Below are positions 53,001 through 64,000 of a DNA stretch of 64,000 nt, piece after piece; positions within the stretch are counted from its first letter, which is position 1, and every line of letters starts with the position of its first letter. Under the pieces are notes generated by a model. It ran no database searches and was not told where the DNA came from. It saw only the letters and a program-made list of their open reading frames with translations. The stretch is from the NCBI GenBank assembly GCA_964017155.1, contig OZ024857.1:23063655-23127654 (forward strand), read 5' to 3'. The translations under genes were made by a program, and so were the position numbers. Source of the DNA: Oasisia sp. SBJ-2009 (Eukaryota > Annelida > Polychaeta > Sabellida > Siboglinidae).

Positions 53001-55579
53001 ACCATCGCATCTAAATGCAAATTTTGACGGCTCCAGTCCGAGACAGACGGGCTACGCTACACGGTAGGCGTGCAGGGCCGTACATAAGTTCTTGACTCGT
53101 GAGGCTGCAGTGGAAATACGAGGAATAGTTGCAACACACCTACAACGGAAGAAAACGACCACGATCGTGAGCACATTGACAACAATACCAGCAACATAGC
53201 GAGTTCTAGTTACGTGTCTAACACATGCGCAGTGTACCTCCCTCGCCACCTACGCACGTGTGTCACCTTGTTGTCGACCTGCACTGAAAGAAACACCTGC
53301 CAGATGCAACATACACATACATGATCGAGACAAAAGGTGAAATGACGTCAAACTATTAATCATGTAAGTTCTCATTGACAACATACGTATAACTCACATA
53401 TTTATAAACCGTACCTGGATACAAAATAATCTTGCTTTTCAATCACCCCAACGCATTATGCTCGTTTCAAGTAGATATAATGAACAGATGTCTGTATAGG
53501 TACAACACAACTGGTGAGGTAATTTGGTAACGCAACAAGCATTTTTACAACGAGTGTGTTAGTATATGCAATGTTTCGTTCTGTAGTTTGTACTATTGAC
53601 ATTTGTGACGTAAATCACCAAGTCGGAGCCAAACATCCAAGAAACACAAGGCATCTAGAAATAGGGCAGTATTTTCTCAAATTTCTGTCTTGACAAAGTT
53701 AATACAACCAAAGTAATTTACCATTACCACGTATCTCCACAATTATAGCTGTCATTAATGCAGTGATTGTTAATTATATTAACGGCCACCCTAAAATAGC
53801 ACAACAGCCGTTAATTTTTCACAATTCGTTTCTGTAAACTCTTACATATTGCATACATAAAAGTAGACACACATGCCTGGTATTGTTTAAAATAGTTTTA
53901 AAACAAATTATGTGACAAAGGTAATCCCGACCAGACAGAAGATTTACGTGAAAAGCAGTGACAAGCATAGAAATGTGTTCACAATCAAGATTTGTGTATG
54001 CATGTTTAAGACTTTATATCATGATATATGCATCAGTGAAATCTACAATAACTCTATATTATTAGTAAGTACTACTAACATTTTGCTGGGAGCTGATGAA
54101 CCATTCTTTCTACTGCGAATGGGGATTATGCCTCAGACCGGAGTGTTTATGGAAACATTCAGTAAACAAACCAGCCTGAGATATAAGGCCGATTCACACT
54201 AGGCTAAATGTTCTACTCTCTACCAAATGCATTATCACATAAAATGTTGGCTTCCGTCACTTCAGTATGCAGCCATGAAGACTCAAAATAGATGCTTATG
54301 ATACTGCCAATGTATGCAAAATCACCTAAATGTTACTAAAGGTTGAAGTAGCAAACTGGATGCTTATCTAATTAATCTTTTACATGATTGCCTATGTCAA
54401 GGTAACTAACAGAAAGATATAACATATACAAAGTTAGCAATGTCAAAACCTGTTGACGGTGATGAAAAAGTACCAAGACAATTTTGCTTAGTGAGTTGTC
54501 CATAAATAAGCATATTATTTTGGTCATGTACTACTACAAAACATTTTCACATTAGCTCTTAGAAAGGAATTTCATACAGCGCCATAAATGTCTAGTTAAA
54601 CAATCTTAATGACATGTCAACCATTCAACCGCATGCCACACATTGTCACAAAAAAAGATGACATAATCATTATAATCTCCCTCCTGCAAAACTGCAAATT
54701 TGAGCCAGATTAAGTACATCAATTTCAGCAATATCACGCTTGATAGATGCACCGAGAGGAGAGTGATTATCACAGCTGCCTACACACCCTGGTGGAACAA
54801 CAACACACTCACAGAACCTCACAGTTTCACACAGCTTGACAGTACCAGCTGCCAAATTACTGGGGGCAAGTAAACGCAACAGTGAAAAATGTGACTAGTT
54901 TAGGAAGTACAAACTGATTTGACTGCACAAGGATTCAGAATAGGGCCATCGCAAAAATCCACATTTTTTTGTAAAATATATATACTGTAAAGTAAATTAT
55001 ATATATGAAAAAGTCCACAGTCCACGCAAACCTGTTTTCACACAGGTAATAGTTTTGCTAGTATTTACTTGCCCACAGGTGACACCCTTAATGTCAAGCA
55101 ATGTAATCAAGTCTTAATGTAAAATAAGTCTTTCCCGAATGCCTAGCATAAAGGCAGATAACAAGTGTATAACTTCCAACTTTGCTTGCTCCTACACAAT
55201 CACATGACTAGGTCGCGTCTCAAGACACAGTACTGGATTTAAAATTTAGCACATTTGAACTACCCAGCATAGCTTTATGCAGAGACCCGTCTACCTGTCA
55301 TTTGGATGGGTAAAAACCGTTGTAGACGGACAGTAATAAGAAGGATGGGTAAAAAAATGAAGACGCCAAAAAAGGTCTTCCAAAACCAGATATTGTCAGT
55401 TATGCTTTAGAAGCGAGTGTAAATGGTGTCACATGTATGTTTGTAGTCCATTTCAGGTCATCAGACACATTTTAAAGTTTGTAAATTGGCTTAACAGTTA
55501 ACATCCATGTGTCCACCAAAACATGTGTGACTGGAAATAATTTGGTCCTGCATAAAACCCTGCTACCCAGGTACCCACA
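53001..55579. other. gene-free stretch between the block above and CPSF6
   Basis: A 65-codon - strand open frame (53052-53249) begins in a CpG-rich patch but has no recognisable domain. The remainder holds no supported feature and may include distal CPSF6 3' UTR. Confidence 0.45.
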
Positions 55580-55596
55580 AATCGTCCGTCTTGATT

Positions 55597-55602
55597 TTTA
55601 TT
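55597..55602 (-). terminator. candidate CPSF6 poly(A) signal
   Basis: The only AATAAA on the - strand that I found in the roughly 1.3 kb after the CPSF6 stop. An ATTAAA variant lies at about 56532-56537. Either would give a 3' UTR of about 0.35-1.3 kb. Confidence 0.35.
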
Positions 55603-56877
55603 TTCAACAACGCAATGCAAATTCCATCAAATCCAGCACCAATGTCCCAAGAAGTCGCTAATGCAAACAGCACAAGAAAAGTTGGAAATATAAAAAACAT
55701 CCAGAATGTAATACATTCATGTACAAAATCACAAAGTTGTAATGTTGTAACATCCCTGAGATAAAAACAGCGGATAATTCAATAAAAAATGCAAAACCAG
55801 TGGCAAAAGATCACTGAACGCATAAATGTAAAACACCCAACACATCTGTACAAAGTAACACCATCGGAATAAAACGTCAACAAGGCTAATCTCATGACTT
55901 GCACAAGGCTGTTGTTAAAACTAAATATTATTGACACAGGAAGTTTTTTCGGCGCCCAAGCCACCACAAAATATATATCTTTAACATTTACATCTGTTTA
56001 GCGACAAAGCATTGACAAGACATCGTGTGAAGAGGTTTAGAGGAATGCCGCCAAGGTTTCAAGCACTTGCTGCCGAGGGACCGCCACCAACCCGCTGGCA
56101 TCAAACTCAACAGTGGCCAGAGATCAGATTTTATCTGCGAGAACAAAAACAGTGCATCGTTTAAGTTGTACACAACTGCGGATGGGGGGGGGGGGGAGAC
56201 ACATCTTCTGCTTGCATAATACGCCAGTGTATACATGTCTGCTGCACGGGCAACAAATGGCACGGAGAAACCAACACAAAGAGTTATCTGGGTTAGTTAT
56301 CTGGTGGTGAAAGATACTTATTTTGTTGTGATTAAAATGTTTTTCGAGTGCAAAGAAAAACTCCACACTCATTATGAATTCACTGTCTTACTTTGCATGG
56401 ATATTCCAAAACTATCATAGATAGTTAATTGTAAAATGACCGATTGCTATATATTAGGTTTTATGCATTCCTAAAGGACGAAACTTAAATTTTGCTACAC
56501 CGGTAGAAAAAATAAAACTCTGAACGTGACTTTTTAATACAATTTTGTGAAACCATATAACTCTTGACCATAAATAACCTGTGCCATCATGGCACATTTT
56601 ATATCTGTAATTATGTCTTGCAACAATTCAACATAAAATACTTCCATTGCCTCTCCAATGTCTGACTAGGGCCACACTAAGTTGAACACACTGCTCTGAT
56701 TTTACAGATATAGTTAGAGGAGTGTATACCACGATATTACTGGTAGCCAGTAGCATCTTAGGATCACAACCCACACACACACAAACATGTCACATGACAG
56801 TCACATGACCAACCCCGCTCCCTCCCCGGGTTACCACTTCTGACGACTTTACCTGCACAGTAGTGACATCTGGTGAA

Positions 56878-57085
56878 CTAATGACGACTACGATACTCTC
56901 GGTCGCGGTCACGGTCCCTGTCGCGGTCACGATGACGGTCGGACTCGTAGTGGCGGTCGCGCTCACGACTGCGATCGCGGTACTCACGGTCGCGACTGCG
57001 TGACCGGTGCCGTGAGCGTTTTTCACGTTCACGATCTCTGTCGTGGTCTCGTGACCGAGAGCGGCGTTCTCGACTGCTGGTACTC
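56878..57085 (-). CDS. CPSF6: CPSF6 terminal exon, RS-like domain
   Basis: Acceptor cacttgcag, 208 nt to the TAG at 56880-56878. It encodes about 69 residues of mixed RS and RD/RE dipeptides ending REYRSRH. Established knowledge: in CPSF6 this region mediates nuclear import via transportin-3 and interactions in mRNA processing. Confidence 0.94.
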
Positions 57086-60000
57086 CTGCAAGTGATGAGA
57101 AACAGTCAGATGTGCTACAGGCCCACATACTGTCAGGTCAAATTTTAGGTTATGTTGGCAATTCTCTGAGCTACTAACATGGCAAAATCCCGTAGAGTAA
57201 ATATTGTTTGAATGCAAAGTATGTGTGGAAGAGAAATGGAAAGCACTGGAATTAGTCACCACCAACTTGTATTAGTTCCCGACAGTCTTCCATAAAACTG
57301 TTAATGATAGTAGAACAGAGCAATGACGTACTTAGGGTTTCAGGTGAGGGGTGGACAGGGAAAACTCAAGCGTATGAATTGGACAAAATTACAAAATAAA
57401 ATGAATTGCCAAATATGTCACTTAAAACAAGAGACAAACTGAGCTGGCACTCCAAACAAACACAAATCAAACTAAGCCAAACAATTATTAGTCATACAGG
57501 TCAAATTTCTTGAAACTTGTAAAATACTACTGTAAAAACAAGAATTATTAGTCACTCTTGACTTCCACCATTAAGGAGACTAGCGGGTCGAGAAATAAAA
57601 AAAATACGGTTTTCAGATCATGTCATTTTCAGATGCACTGGTATCTTATACAGCTATGTGCAAGAGCATATTTCAATATTTCAAGAATTAATACCAATAA
57701 AAACATCATTTATAACATGCGAGGGCCCTCGTTATTCAAGAAGCAAAATCCACCGTGGTAGCCATTTTTAAATGTCCGGGAATGACTAAAAAGAACGTTC
57801 GAGTCCAGAGACACGCCGCCTAGTAAATCCACCATGTTTGTAACCGTCTTGTCCGGAAGTTTACACATAACCGGATGTGGTGTTCTGGGAGTTCTAGAAT
57901 ATAATTATATGCATCTATTTCGGGAAAATGTATGCGACCTCTACTGCCATATAAGGATTTGTTACGCGATCCATGGCTCATTATAATATTGCGTAAATAT
58001 CTAATCCAATGAACGCGCCCGGCGCACCAATGATCGCATCATCGCCCAATCAGCGCCGTTTCCGGCAGCTGCAGGATGAGAAAGCAAATGGCGTCGACCG
58101 GCAAAACGTTAACAATTCGTCACGCATTTTGGTTAAAAAACACACTTATAAATAAGGTTGGCACAATAATAAAATGTTGTTCCTATATGAATCTGATGCC
58201 TGGTAGTCATGTTCATTATGCAGACACTTATAAATGATTTAGTTAATGGTTATTAGTGGTTTCTAGGTGTGCTGTCAATATTATATGACATGCTGTCGTT
58301 TTTTGTCATTTTCTCAAAATCACGTTTTTGCACATTTGTGAAATTTCAAATAATTATTCCCAAAAAACTATGAAAGATAGACATCTGAAATTTGTTCCAT
58401 CTGTTCACATGTTAGTGACACACACAATAAGACTCATTTGACCATGGCAGCTGACTACTTGGAGTTGTCAGATATGAAACACTACAGTTGACCAACGTCC
58501 AAAAAACGTTTTTTCTGAAAAATCATTTTACAAGCATAGAACACATTAGATCTTTCAAGCTCAAACCACCTTATTGTATGAAGGGACATTCTAGCTAATG
58601 AATTTGAGCAGTTCCATGAATCCACATGAAACCATTGACTCAGAATAATTTTTTTTAATTCACCCCTGTGTAATTTTAAAATGTCGGTTGCTATGGTAAC
58701 ACATATGCAAATGAGTTCAAATTTTACACAGTAAGTGCTGTTCACATAACGAACGTGTATGCCAAATTTGGTTGAGATATATTGAGTATTAACATAAATA
58801 TGGCACATAGCTGTTCTCGAGTAGTTGGTACCCTTAACTACACCAGCACTGAAAGACTTACTTTGACCCGTACGATTTTGACTCGATGCCGTGCAACGTG
58901 TCTTGCAGGGACGTGATGAGAATCCTGCAGCGGTCATCGTTGGCAATCTTACTGCCCTTGATGAGAGAGATTGCGGTCACCAGTGTCTCGATGGCATTTG
59001 CGTAATCACCTGCATGTCACGGGGCATGACATTAACAGCAGTACGACATATTGTTTTATATATATATATATCTTTCCTATATAACAAAACATTGTAAAAT
59101 AATTTATGCTGCATGGTACATATTACATATGTGTAGCATTAACTTTCTTTCTAGATGCTAGTAGGTTCTACTCTAGCTACACCACTCGTGGCCACCCTTC
59201 TTAACCACCACAATAGCTTATTGCACATCATATACAGTGCACCAGGCTAACCTTATAGTCTCCCTCCAATGTCTGCCGGCATCATAATTAAAATGAGACC
59301 CTATAAGACTTACACATCCACAAACCATACAAATAAAACAATAACAGCACTTTGTGTTAGGAACTTTGCAATCAGTGATATTATCCAATTTTTTTACTTG
59401 GCATCAGCCATGATGCCATTTGTACTGCTTTGGCAACTCGCCATTATATCTTGCCAAATTGAGTATCGTATAATGATGCCTTCGTCCCATATAATCTATA
59501 ATAGCTAAGGCCATGTGGCCTAGCTGTCGAGTGTGCCAAATTCAAGCAAGTTGTATGAGTGTTATTAATCTCATTCACATATGCAGTGCACTTGGTGCAG
59601 TCATTTGCATATCAAAGAGTGGCAAAAGAGAACCCCTTCATTGTCCGTTCTACTCACCAGCACTGGCATCTTGCACGGCCCTAGAGATGGCGCTACTAGA
59701 CACTGTTTTGTTGCGCTGTAAAATTTCGTCGAATTCCACATCGCTGATCTGTGGTATCATGGGATCGTGTCTGTTGGAATAATCAAAACAGATGTTGACA
59801 ATTATGGGTAAATGTTAAATATTTATCTGGACATTTACCTGCTGCCAACAGTAACATTCACACAATCAAGTCTTATCAAATCCTATTGCCATACCAGTAC
59901 CAACATGACATATTAAAATCAGCCAGTACAATAATTATGGTAAAAAAAATATAACAAATGTAGATTTCAAAAACAGTACTGTCAAGTCTGCCCATCCCAA

Positions 60001-63000
60001 ATGCAATGACATTGGTGTAATTAAACACTAGTGACCTACAACATATATCTGATGATGCTACTGTTAGTACGTATGCATGTGTAATAAACTTGCCTGTCTG
60101 TGATAGGGCGATTGTAGGGTTCAGATGGAGGGTACTGCACGGGGGGTCGGCCGTACGGGTCAGCTGGGGGCACCTGTTGAATCTGCAAAAAAAGCCACTC
60201 TCTCAGTGAAATATCTCTACCGAGTATCACTCCAGACTAGGTCGTTCACCACCTGACCAACTGATTATAACGATGCACTACAATATCTCTACATGGGACA
60301 CAGCCGCAAGTCCATGTATAAACTTACGATACTTTCATCACTGTTCACACCAGTATTAGTCCACCAGCACATGTAAACAGTAAAATCTTCTAGAAGTTTT
60401 TTATGTATAGGTTCATTGATATGAACAGAATTTCGTTATCATCTAGCAAAAGAACAACAACAAAAGTTTTGCAGTATCACTAAAAGCAATTGTTGTAAAA
60501 GGGTGTGAAGAGCTAGCTGAAGCTTATTAAATATAAAATACCTGGTCATATACGTATGTAATTATATCCTTCCCATTGTCGTTAGTTGGTATTACTACAT
60601 GTTTGCTATACATGTTAATTGAACATTTATTATTAAATATTACTGTTACGTTTACATACCTGGTCAGTTATAAAAATTATAGGTATGTGTTACACGTGAA
60701 ATTACTATAGTAACATTATTGTTTATACAGCTATGGTAGGGTTGGCAGCGACCAGTTTAATTTACAAGAAATGGTTTCATAATAGTAATTATTATCTATA
60801 CAAACTGGTAACAGACTTAATTGGCTCCGCTGTTTGCCCGGAATCGTACATTATATAATTGATTGTTACATTTTTAGTTTATTACATATATGCTTTGTAC
60901 GTTTCCAAATATAAACATTCAAACTAGTGCTGGTTCGATACCAAAAATATCGAAGTATCGCGATACTTGCGAAAGTTCGATACCGATATTTAGTGGTATC
61001 GCGATACTTCGATATTTTTGGTATCGAACGCCCACTATTCGATACCTTCGATACCTTCGATACCTACGATACCTTCGATACCTTCGATACCTTCGATACC
61101 TTCGATACCTTCGATACCTTCGATACCTTCGATACCTTCGATACCTTCGATACCTTCGATACCTTCGATACCTTCGATACCTTCGATATTTCGATACTCG
61201 ACATCGAGTCCATTCGACGAAGTCGATGCGAAGGCGCAACATCGTTGTTGATGACGACGTTGTTTACGGGAGCTATCACTACAGCGCTTCGCAGCCTAAA
61301 TTGACTTAGGCTGTTTAGGTTGTTTAAAAAATAATATAACATAAAATGTGAATTGTTTTCTAAAATTTATTGTAGAATTAGTGTCTATAATAACTGTTTT
61401 CTGTGTGCTATCTTAGCGTAGGTCAGACTTCGCTTAGCCTCGTTACCCAAACCAAGGTTCGTATGTGACGATCTCGTTTGGTGGCAGTACCATGCCATCT
61501 TTCTCCCTACTTTATTTACGGTTACGCGTACAAAAACACACATCCTATAGTATTCGTATAGAGTGTTTATTGCACGCACTAGTATTTATGAAACTAGTTT
61601 AATAATAATATTATTAATATAAATATTTATTCGAGCGCGATGCGGAGGTTATGTTTACCCGGGTTCCGTTTGGTGGCGCCACCATTTGCCGTACACGATG
61701 CCCACAGCCAAGGCGAACGACAACAAGTCGCAACGTTCATCGGCATCGCTAATAATTTGGCAGTTTTCCAACAAAGAGTGTCTGCTGTGCTAGAGGCGTC
61801 TCAAAGATAGCGTGGGAAATACATCGAATTTGACGAAACATGTCACCATTCAAGAAGCTATCAAAACGTGATGATCAACTTTCATCGTATGGCGTCGTCG
61901 ACGTTGACGTTGTTGACAACGTCGCATTGCCATTGACTCGAGAACGTATTCTATCGAAATATTCGACAGTGAGCGAGCAATGGACATCTAGTTACAGTCG
62001 AAGCGAATCGCCATCGGTTGCCGAATCTACTAAGTAACTGCGGCAAACATCGCCAAGAAGTGACATACACGACGTGACTGATTAACGATGACGATGTGCT
62101 TACTGCATCTACTGTCACTCTCACTGTGACACTGCCAGTCACTGGCACTGGCCAAACAGATTCACCACTGGCAGAGCCAGAGGGAGAGGAAGAAACTGAC
62201 CGGTTCTTGAAAACAGTTGCAAAAACATTATGGGGCTTGTTATGTGTACTTGATAACGTGGTAATTTGAGTTTTATATAAAAAAAATTGGTGTGAACTGG
62301 GAAGTGCAATTGAAATTTTTATTAATATTTTTTTCTATTATTAATTAGTGTTATTTTATTGTAATCGTCTATACAGTTTTTATGTTAAATCACAATTATC
62401 TTTACGATACAATTAATTATAAAACAGTTATAACAGTGAGTGTGCAGCTGTGCTGGCAGTGGCACTATTATAAGTGATAGGTGTATTTATATTTAATATA
62501 ATAATAACAAATTATTTGTATGTTATGTTTCAGCTGTATTTGTTGATGGTCACTTTAGGAGACACAGTGAATTGAAATTAAGCTACTATATTATAGTGTA
62601 TTTACAAACAGCTGGGGTGAAGTACTGTTATTAATTTAAAATAATTCAGTGCAATTGATGAATTTATTTGTCACTAGGTATTTTATTGCAGTTGTCTTTA
62701 TTGTTTTAATTTTATATTACAGTTACCTTTTAGTTTTACAACAATTATCAATTATATTGAAACTGTTGTTTGTTTACTTACATAAAATGAAAATTGCATT
62801 TTAATCATTGTTTGCATGACTATAAAAGTATCACATATCTCCCTACTTGTAAGGGAAAAATTGTGTGTGTTTCTGTGGCATTAGTCTAAGTGGATAGTAG
62901 TGTGTTTCTTTGGAGATCTCTACTGTACTGAATTACACTTACAAGGTAAATTTTGAGTATCGAATAAAAGTCTGGTATCGATTGATATCGAAGAATTCTG

Positions 63001-63503
63001 GTATCGAACCAGCAATATATCGATCGGTATCGAAGAATTCTGGTATCGAACCAGCCCTACTTCTGTTGCATACTGTTTCTACTGGGAACTGTGTTCTCTG
63101 TGAATATTAGACTTGCAACGCAAGTATCGAGTATCGAACAAAATTCAGGTATCGATCAGTATCGAACAAAACCTGGTATCGAACCAGCACTAATTCAAAC
63201 ATTCTACAATCCTCACAGTTCACAATAAGAGAAACTACAATTTTCTATAACTGATGTGAGAGAAACGAAGAGAGCAACTCACTGGCGGTCCTCCCATGGG
63301 CAGGGGCTGTGAGTTGGGTGGAAAGAAGGCGGGGTTGACATGGGGGGCAGGGGCTGCGACTGGGGGGCCCATCGGTGGTCCAATGTTGACAGGGGGATGC
63401 ATGCCAGGGGGCGGCGGGCCCGTCTGTGGTGGCATCATGCCGGGCGGCATCCCGATGTTGTTTGGAGGGGGCGGGCCAACAGGGTGGCCAGGGGGTGGGG
63501 GGC
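56878..63503 (-). CDS. CPSF6: CPSF6, cleavage factor Im 68-kDa subunit, 3' half
   Basis: Five coding exons on the - strand, joined 63503-63283, 60182-60094, 59770-59658, 59009-58862 and 57085-56878, encode about 259 residues to the stop TAG. CPSF6 pairs with CPSF5/NUDT21 in nuclear cleavage factor Im and directs poly(A) site choice. Visible parts in order: a Pro/Gly-rich region with HVNPAFFPP, a DPYGRPP segment, a conserved helical module ([54 protein letters not shown]) and an Arg/Ser-Asp-rich C-terminal domain ending YRSRH. All phases fit. Vertebrate CPSF7 shares this layout, but the residues fit CPSF6 best and invertebrates usually have one such gene. The RRM and N-terminus lie past base 64000. 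A hAT element occupies the first intron shown. Confidence 0.95.
57086..58861 (-). other. CPSF6 last intron
   Basis: A 1.8-kb intron. No repeat or nested gene recognised. Confidence 0.7.
58862..59009 (-). CDS. CPSF6: CPSF6 [14 protein letters not shown] exon
   Basis: Acceptor gacatgcag, donor gtaagt, 148 nt. It encodes [20 protein letters not shown] and [18 protein letters not shown], the most conserved segment of the C-terminal half of CPSF6/7. Confidence 0.96.
59658..59770 (-). CDS. CPSF6: CPSF6 helical-module exon
   Basis: Acceptor attccaacag, donor gtgagt, 113 nt. It encodes [20 protein letters not shown] through [14 protein letters not shown], matching the conserved block before the AIETL helix in CPSF6. 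Confidence 0.94.
60094..60182 (-). CDS. CPSF6: CPSF6 exon with GC splice donor
   Basis: Acceptor ttttttgcag; 89 nt encoding [14 protein letters not shown] and onward to ITD plus two bases of an Arg codon. The donor is CAG/GCAAGT, a canonical GC-type site. The nearby GT (gtttat) would give the wrong phase and lose the conserved next exon, so the GC donor is the supported choice. Confidence 0.9.
61038..61187. repeat. 9-bp tandem array (ttcgatacc), about 17 copies
   Basis: Homogeneous 9-bp units whose sequence equals the inner part of the hAT terminal repeat (TTCGATACC). The array gives Phe-Asp-Thr and Arg-Tyr-Leu open frames with no stop, which are not genes. Confidence 0.95.
61698..61862 (+). 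pseudogene. broken BED-type zinc-finger start of a hAT transposase
   Basis: From ATG 61698 the frame reads 31 codons to a premature TAG (61791). On either side of it are the marks of a BED finger: Trp (61758-61760) and Phe, the CxxC pair ECLLC ending at 61790, then GNTSNLTKH (61815-61841). Two further stops follow at about 61863. Homology beyond this point is lost and the remaining catalytic domain is not recognisable. The inactivation, by a stop and probably a frameshift, shows this copy no longer makes transposase. Confidence 0.7.
61865..62970. other. AT-rich hAT interior with no coding sequence
   Basis: No open frame with transposase motifs. The catalytic part appears deleted or eroded. 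From about 62975 the sequence returns to terminal-type GGTATCGAACCAGC words. Confidence 0.6.
63283..63503 (-). CDS. CPSF6: CPSF6 Pro/Gly-rich exon
   Basis: Acceptor ttgtttcag before 63503; donor gtgagt after 63283; 221 nt. It begins by completing a codon, then encodes [23 protein letters not shown] and HVNPAFFPP, and ends PMGGPP at a codon boundary. Low-complexity Pro-rich sequence is typical of the CPSF6 middle region. Confidence 0.93.
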
Positions 63504-64000
63504 CTGAAACAAAACGACACCAGGTTAACATCAGTGTAGAACCTGTGTGGAAACAGACAAGAGGCTGCTTTAGGAAGGCATGTTGGGACTTGAAAAATGC
63601 AGTCTTAACCTGTAAACCATCACTATGGTTATGATAAAAATACATCATTAATATAGTTTCAGAAGACTATTCGTGACCTAATTCCTTACACAAGAATGCT
63701 TTGCGTGGCAACAACATTTGACCAACAGAGAGCTACACAGTGGAATGTGTAAGACCACCTATAAAATAAGACGACGACTGAGATTTGCCACAACTAAGCA
63801 GATTCACTAATAAGTTCCACTGCTCCGCACTCCTTTGTACAGGTCTGGTCCGATGTGTAGCAGTAAACAAACCAAAACAGTGTCCCACACACTGCACATT
63901 CACCAGCACAGTTCACACACTAGCATTACTGCCTGTTTGAAACCATACACTTCATCAAAACGCGTTATCGTCCAACATTATACAGTGCTGATGTTTGAGT
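63504..64000 (-). other. CPSF6 intron running off the window
   Basis: Upstream intron of CPSF6; no further exon is found before the window ends. Confidence 0.7.

Larger units (their letters stand above)
60925..63192 (+). mobile_element. 2.27-kb decayed hAT transposon in a CPSF6 intron
   Basis: Terminal inverted repeats TAGTGCTGGTTCGATACC (60925-60942) and their perfect complement (63175-63192) are bounded by a perfect 8-bp target duplication ATTCAAAC (60917-60924 and 63193-63200). Subterminal GGTATCGAA/TTCGATACC words are repeated many times at both ends. One end has grown into a 9-bp tandem array. A decayed transposase start with a BED zinc-finger remnant lies at 61698-61850. No hAT catalytic or dimerisation domain is recognisable, so the copy is non-autonomous. 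It is inserted antisense to CPSF6 if its transposase orientation is taken as forward. Confidence 0.92.
60183..63282 (-). other. CPSF6 intron carrying a hAT transposon
   Basis: A 3.1-kb intron, of which 2.27 kb is the hAT insertion listed separately. Without it the intron would be about 0.83 kb. Flanking intron sequence (60183-60916 and 63201-63282) has no other feature. Confidence 0.75.

Noticed and set aside
53052..53249. 65-codon - strand open frame near a CpG-rich patch
   Set aside because: No recognisable domain, no clear splice partners, length within chance.
56790..57128. 112-codon - strand frame over the CPSF6 RS exon
   Set aside because: Wrong frame; only the Arg/Asp/Ser frame ending YRSRH matches CPSF6 and splices in phase.
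63296..63634. Gly-rich + strand frame
   Set aside because: Antisense of the CPSF6 Pro-rich exon; crosses its splice site.

Overview
This window is animal nuclear DNA, most likely from a marine invertebrate (mollusc-like or another lophotrochozoan or invertebrate deuterostome; the phylum cannot be fixed from sequence alone). The reasons are spliced genes with GT-AG introns and one GC-AG intron, dense microsatellites and minisatellites, and several classes of eukaryotic transposon: an RTE-like LINE, hAT elements with 8-bp target duplications, other inverted-repeat elements and a tRNA-type SINE. There are no operons, CRISPR arrays or convincing prokaryotic features.

Two host genes can be supported. 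(1) On the + strand, a 148-residue helix-loop-helix protein is encoded by three exons (29644-29823, 30689-30767, 33657-33844). It probably has an untranslated leader exon near 26611-26696 behind a TATA box and a palindromic pair of CCAAT boxes. Its HLH core resembles the ID/extramacrochaetae group, and the glutamate used for E-box contact is replaced by arginine. (2) On the - strand, the 3' half of CPSF6 (68-kDa subunit of cleavage factor Im) runs from 63503 down to a stop at 56878 in five coding exons: the Pro-rich region, a conserved helical module and the C-terminal RS-like domain. Its upstream exons, including the RRM, lie beyond base 64000.

Layout: 0-5 kb holds micro- and minisatellites. 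5.5-9.3 kb is a 3.8-kb inverted-repeat element with a MITE nested inside. 11.3-12.3 kb is a 32-bp minisatellite and 13.7-14.85 kb a (CCTT)n array. 17.9-18.2 kb is a SINE. 19.5-23.2 kb is an RTE-like LINE with an intact 1043-residue ORF on the - strand, flanked on both sides by (TA)n. 26.5-34.2 kb is the HLH gene. 34-46 kb is mostly gene-free, with simple repeats, a SINE tail, a 411-bp hAT MITE and a ~254-bp cruciform-forming inverted repeat. 46.6 kb is a truncated LINE. 48.3-53 kb is an ORF-poor block with no repeat I could see. 56.9-64 kb is CPSF6, with a 2.27-kb decayed hAT transposon in one intron.

The two genes have no evident functional link. Most long open frames are translations of tandem repeats or antisense shadows and are not annotated as genes.
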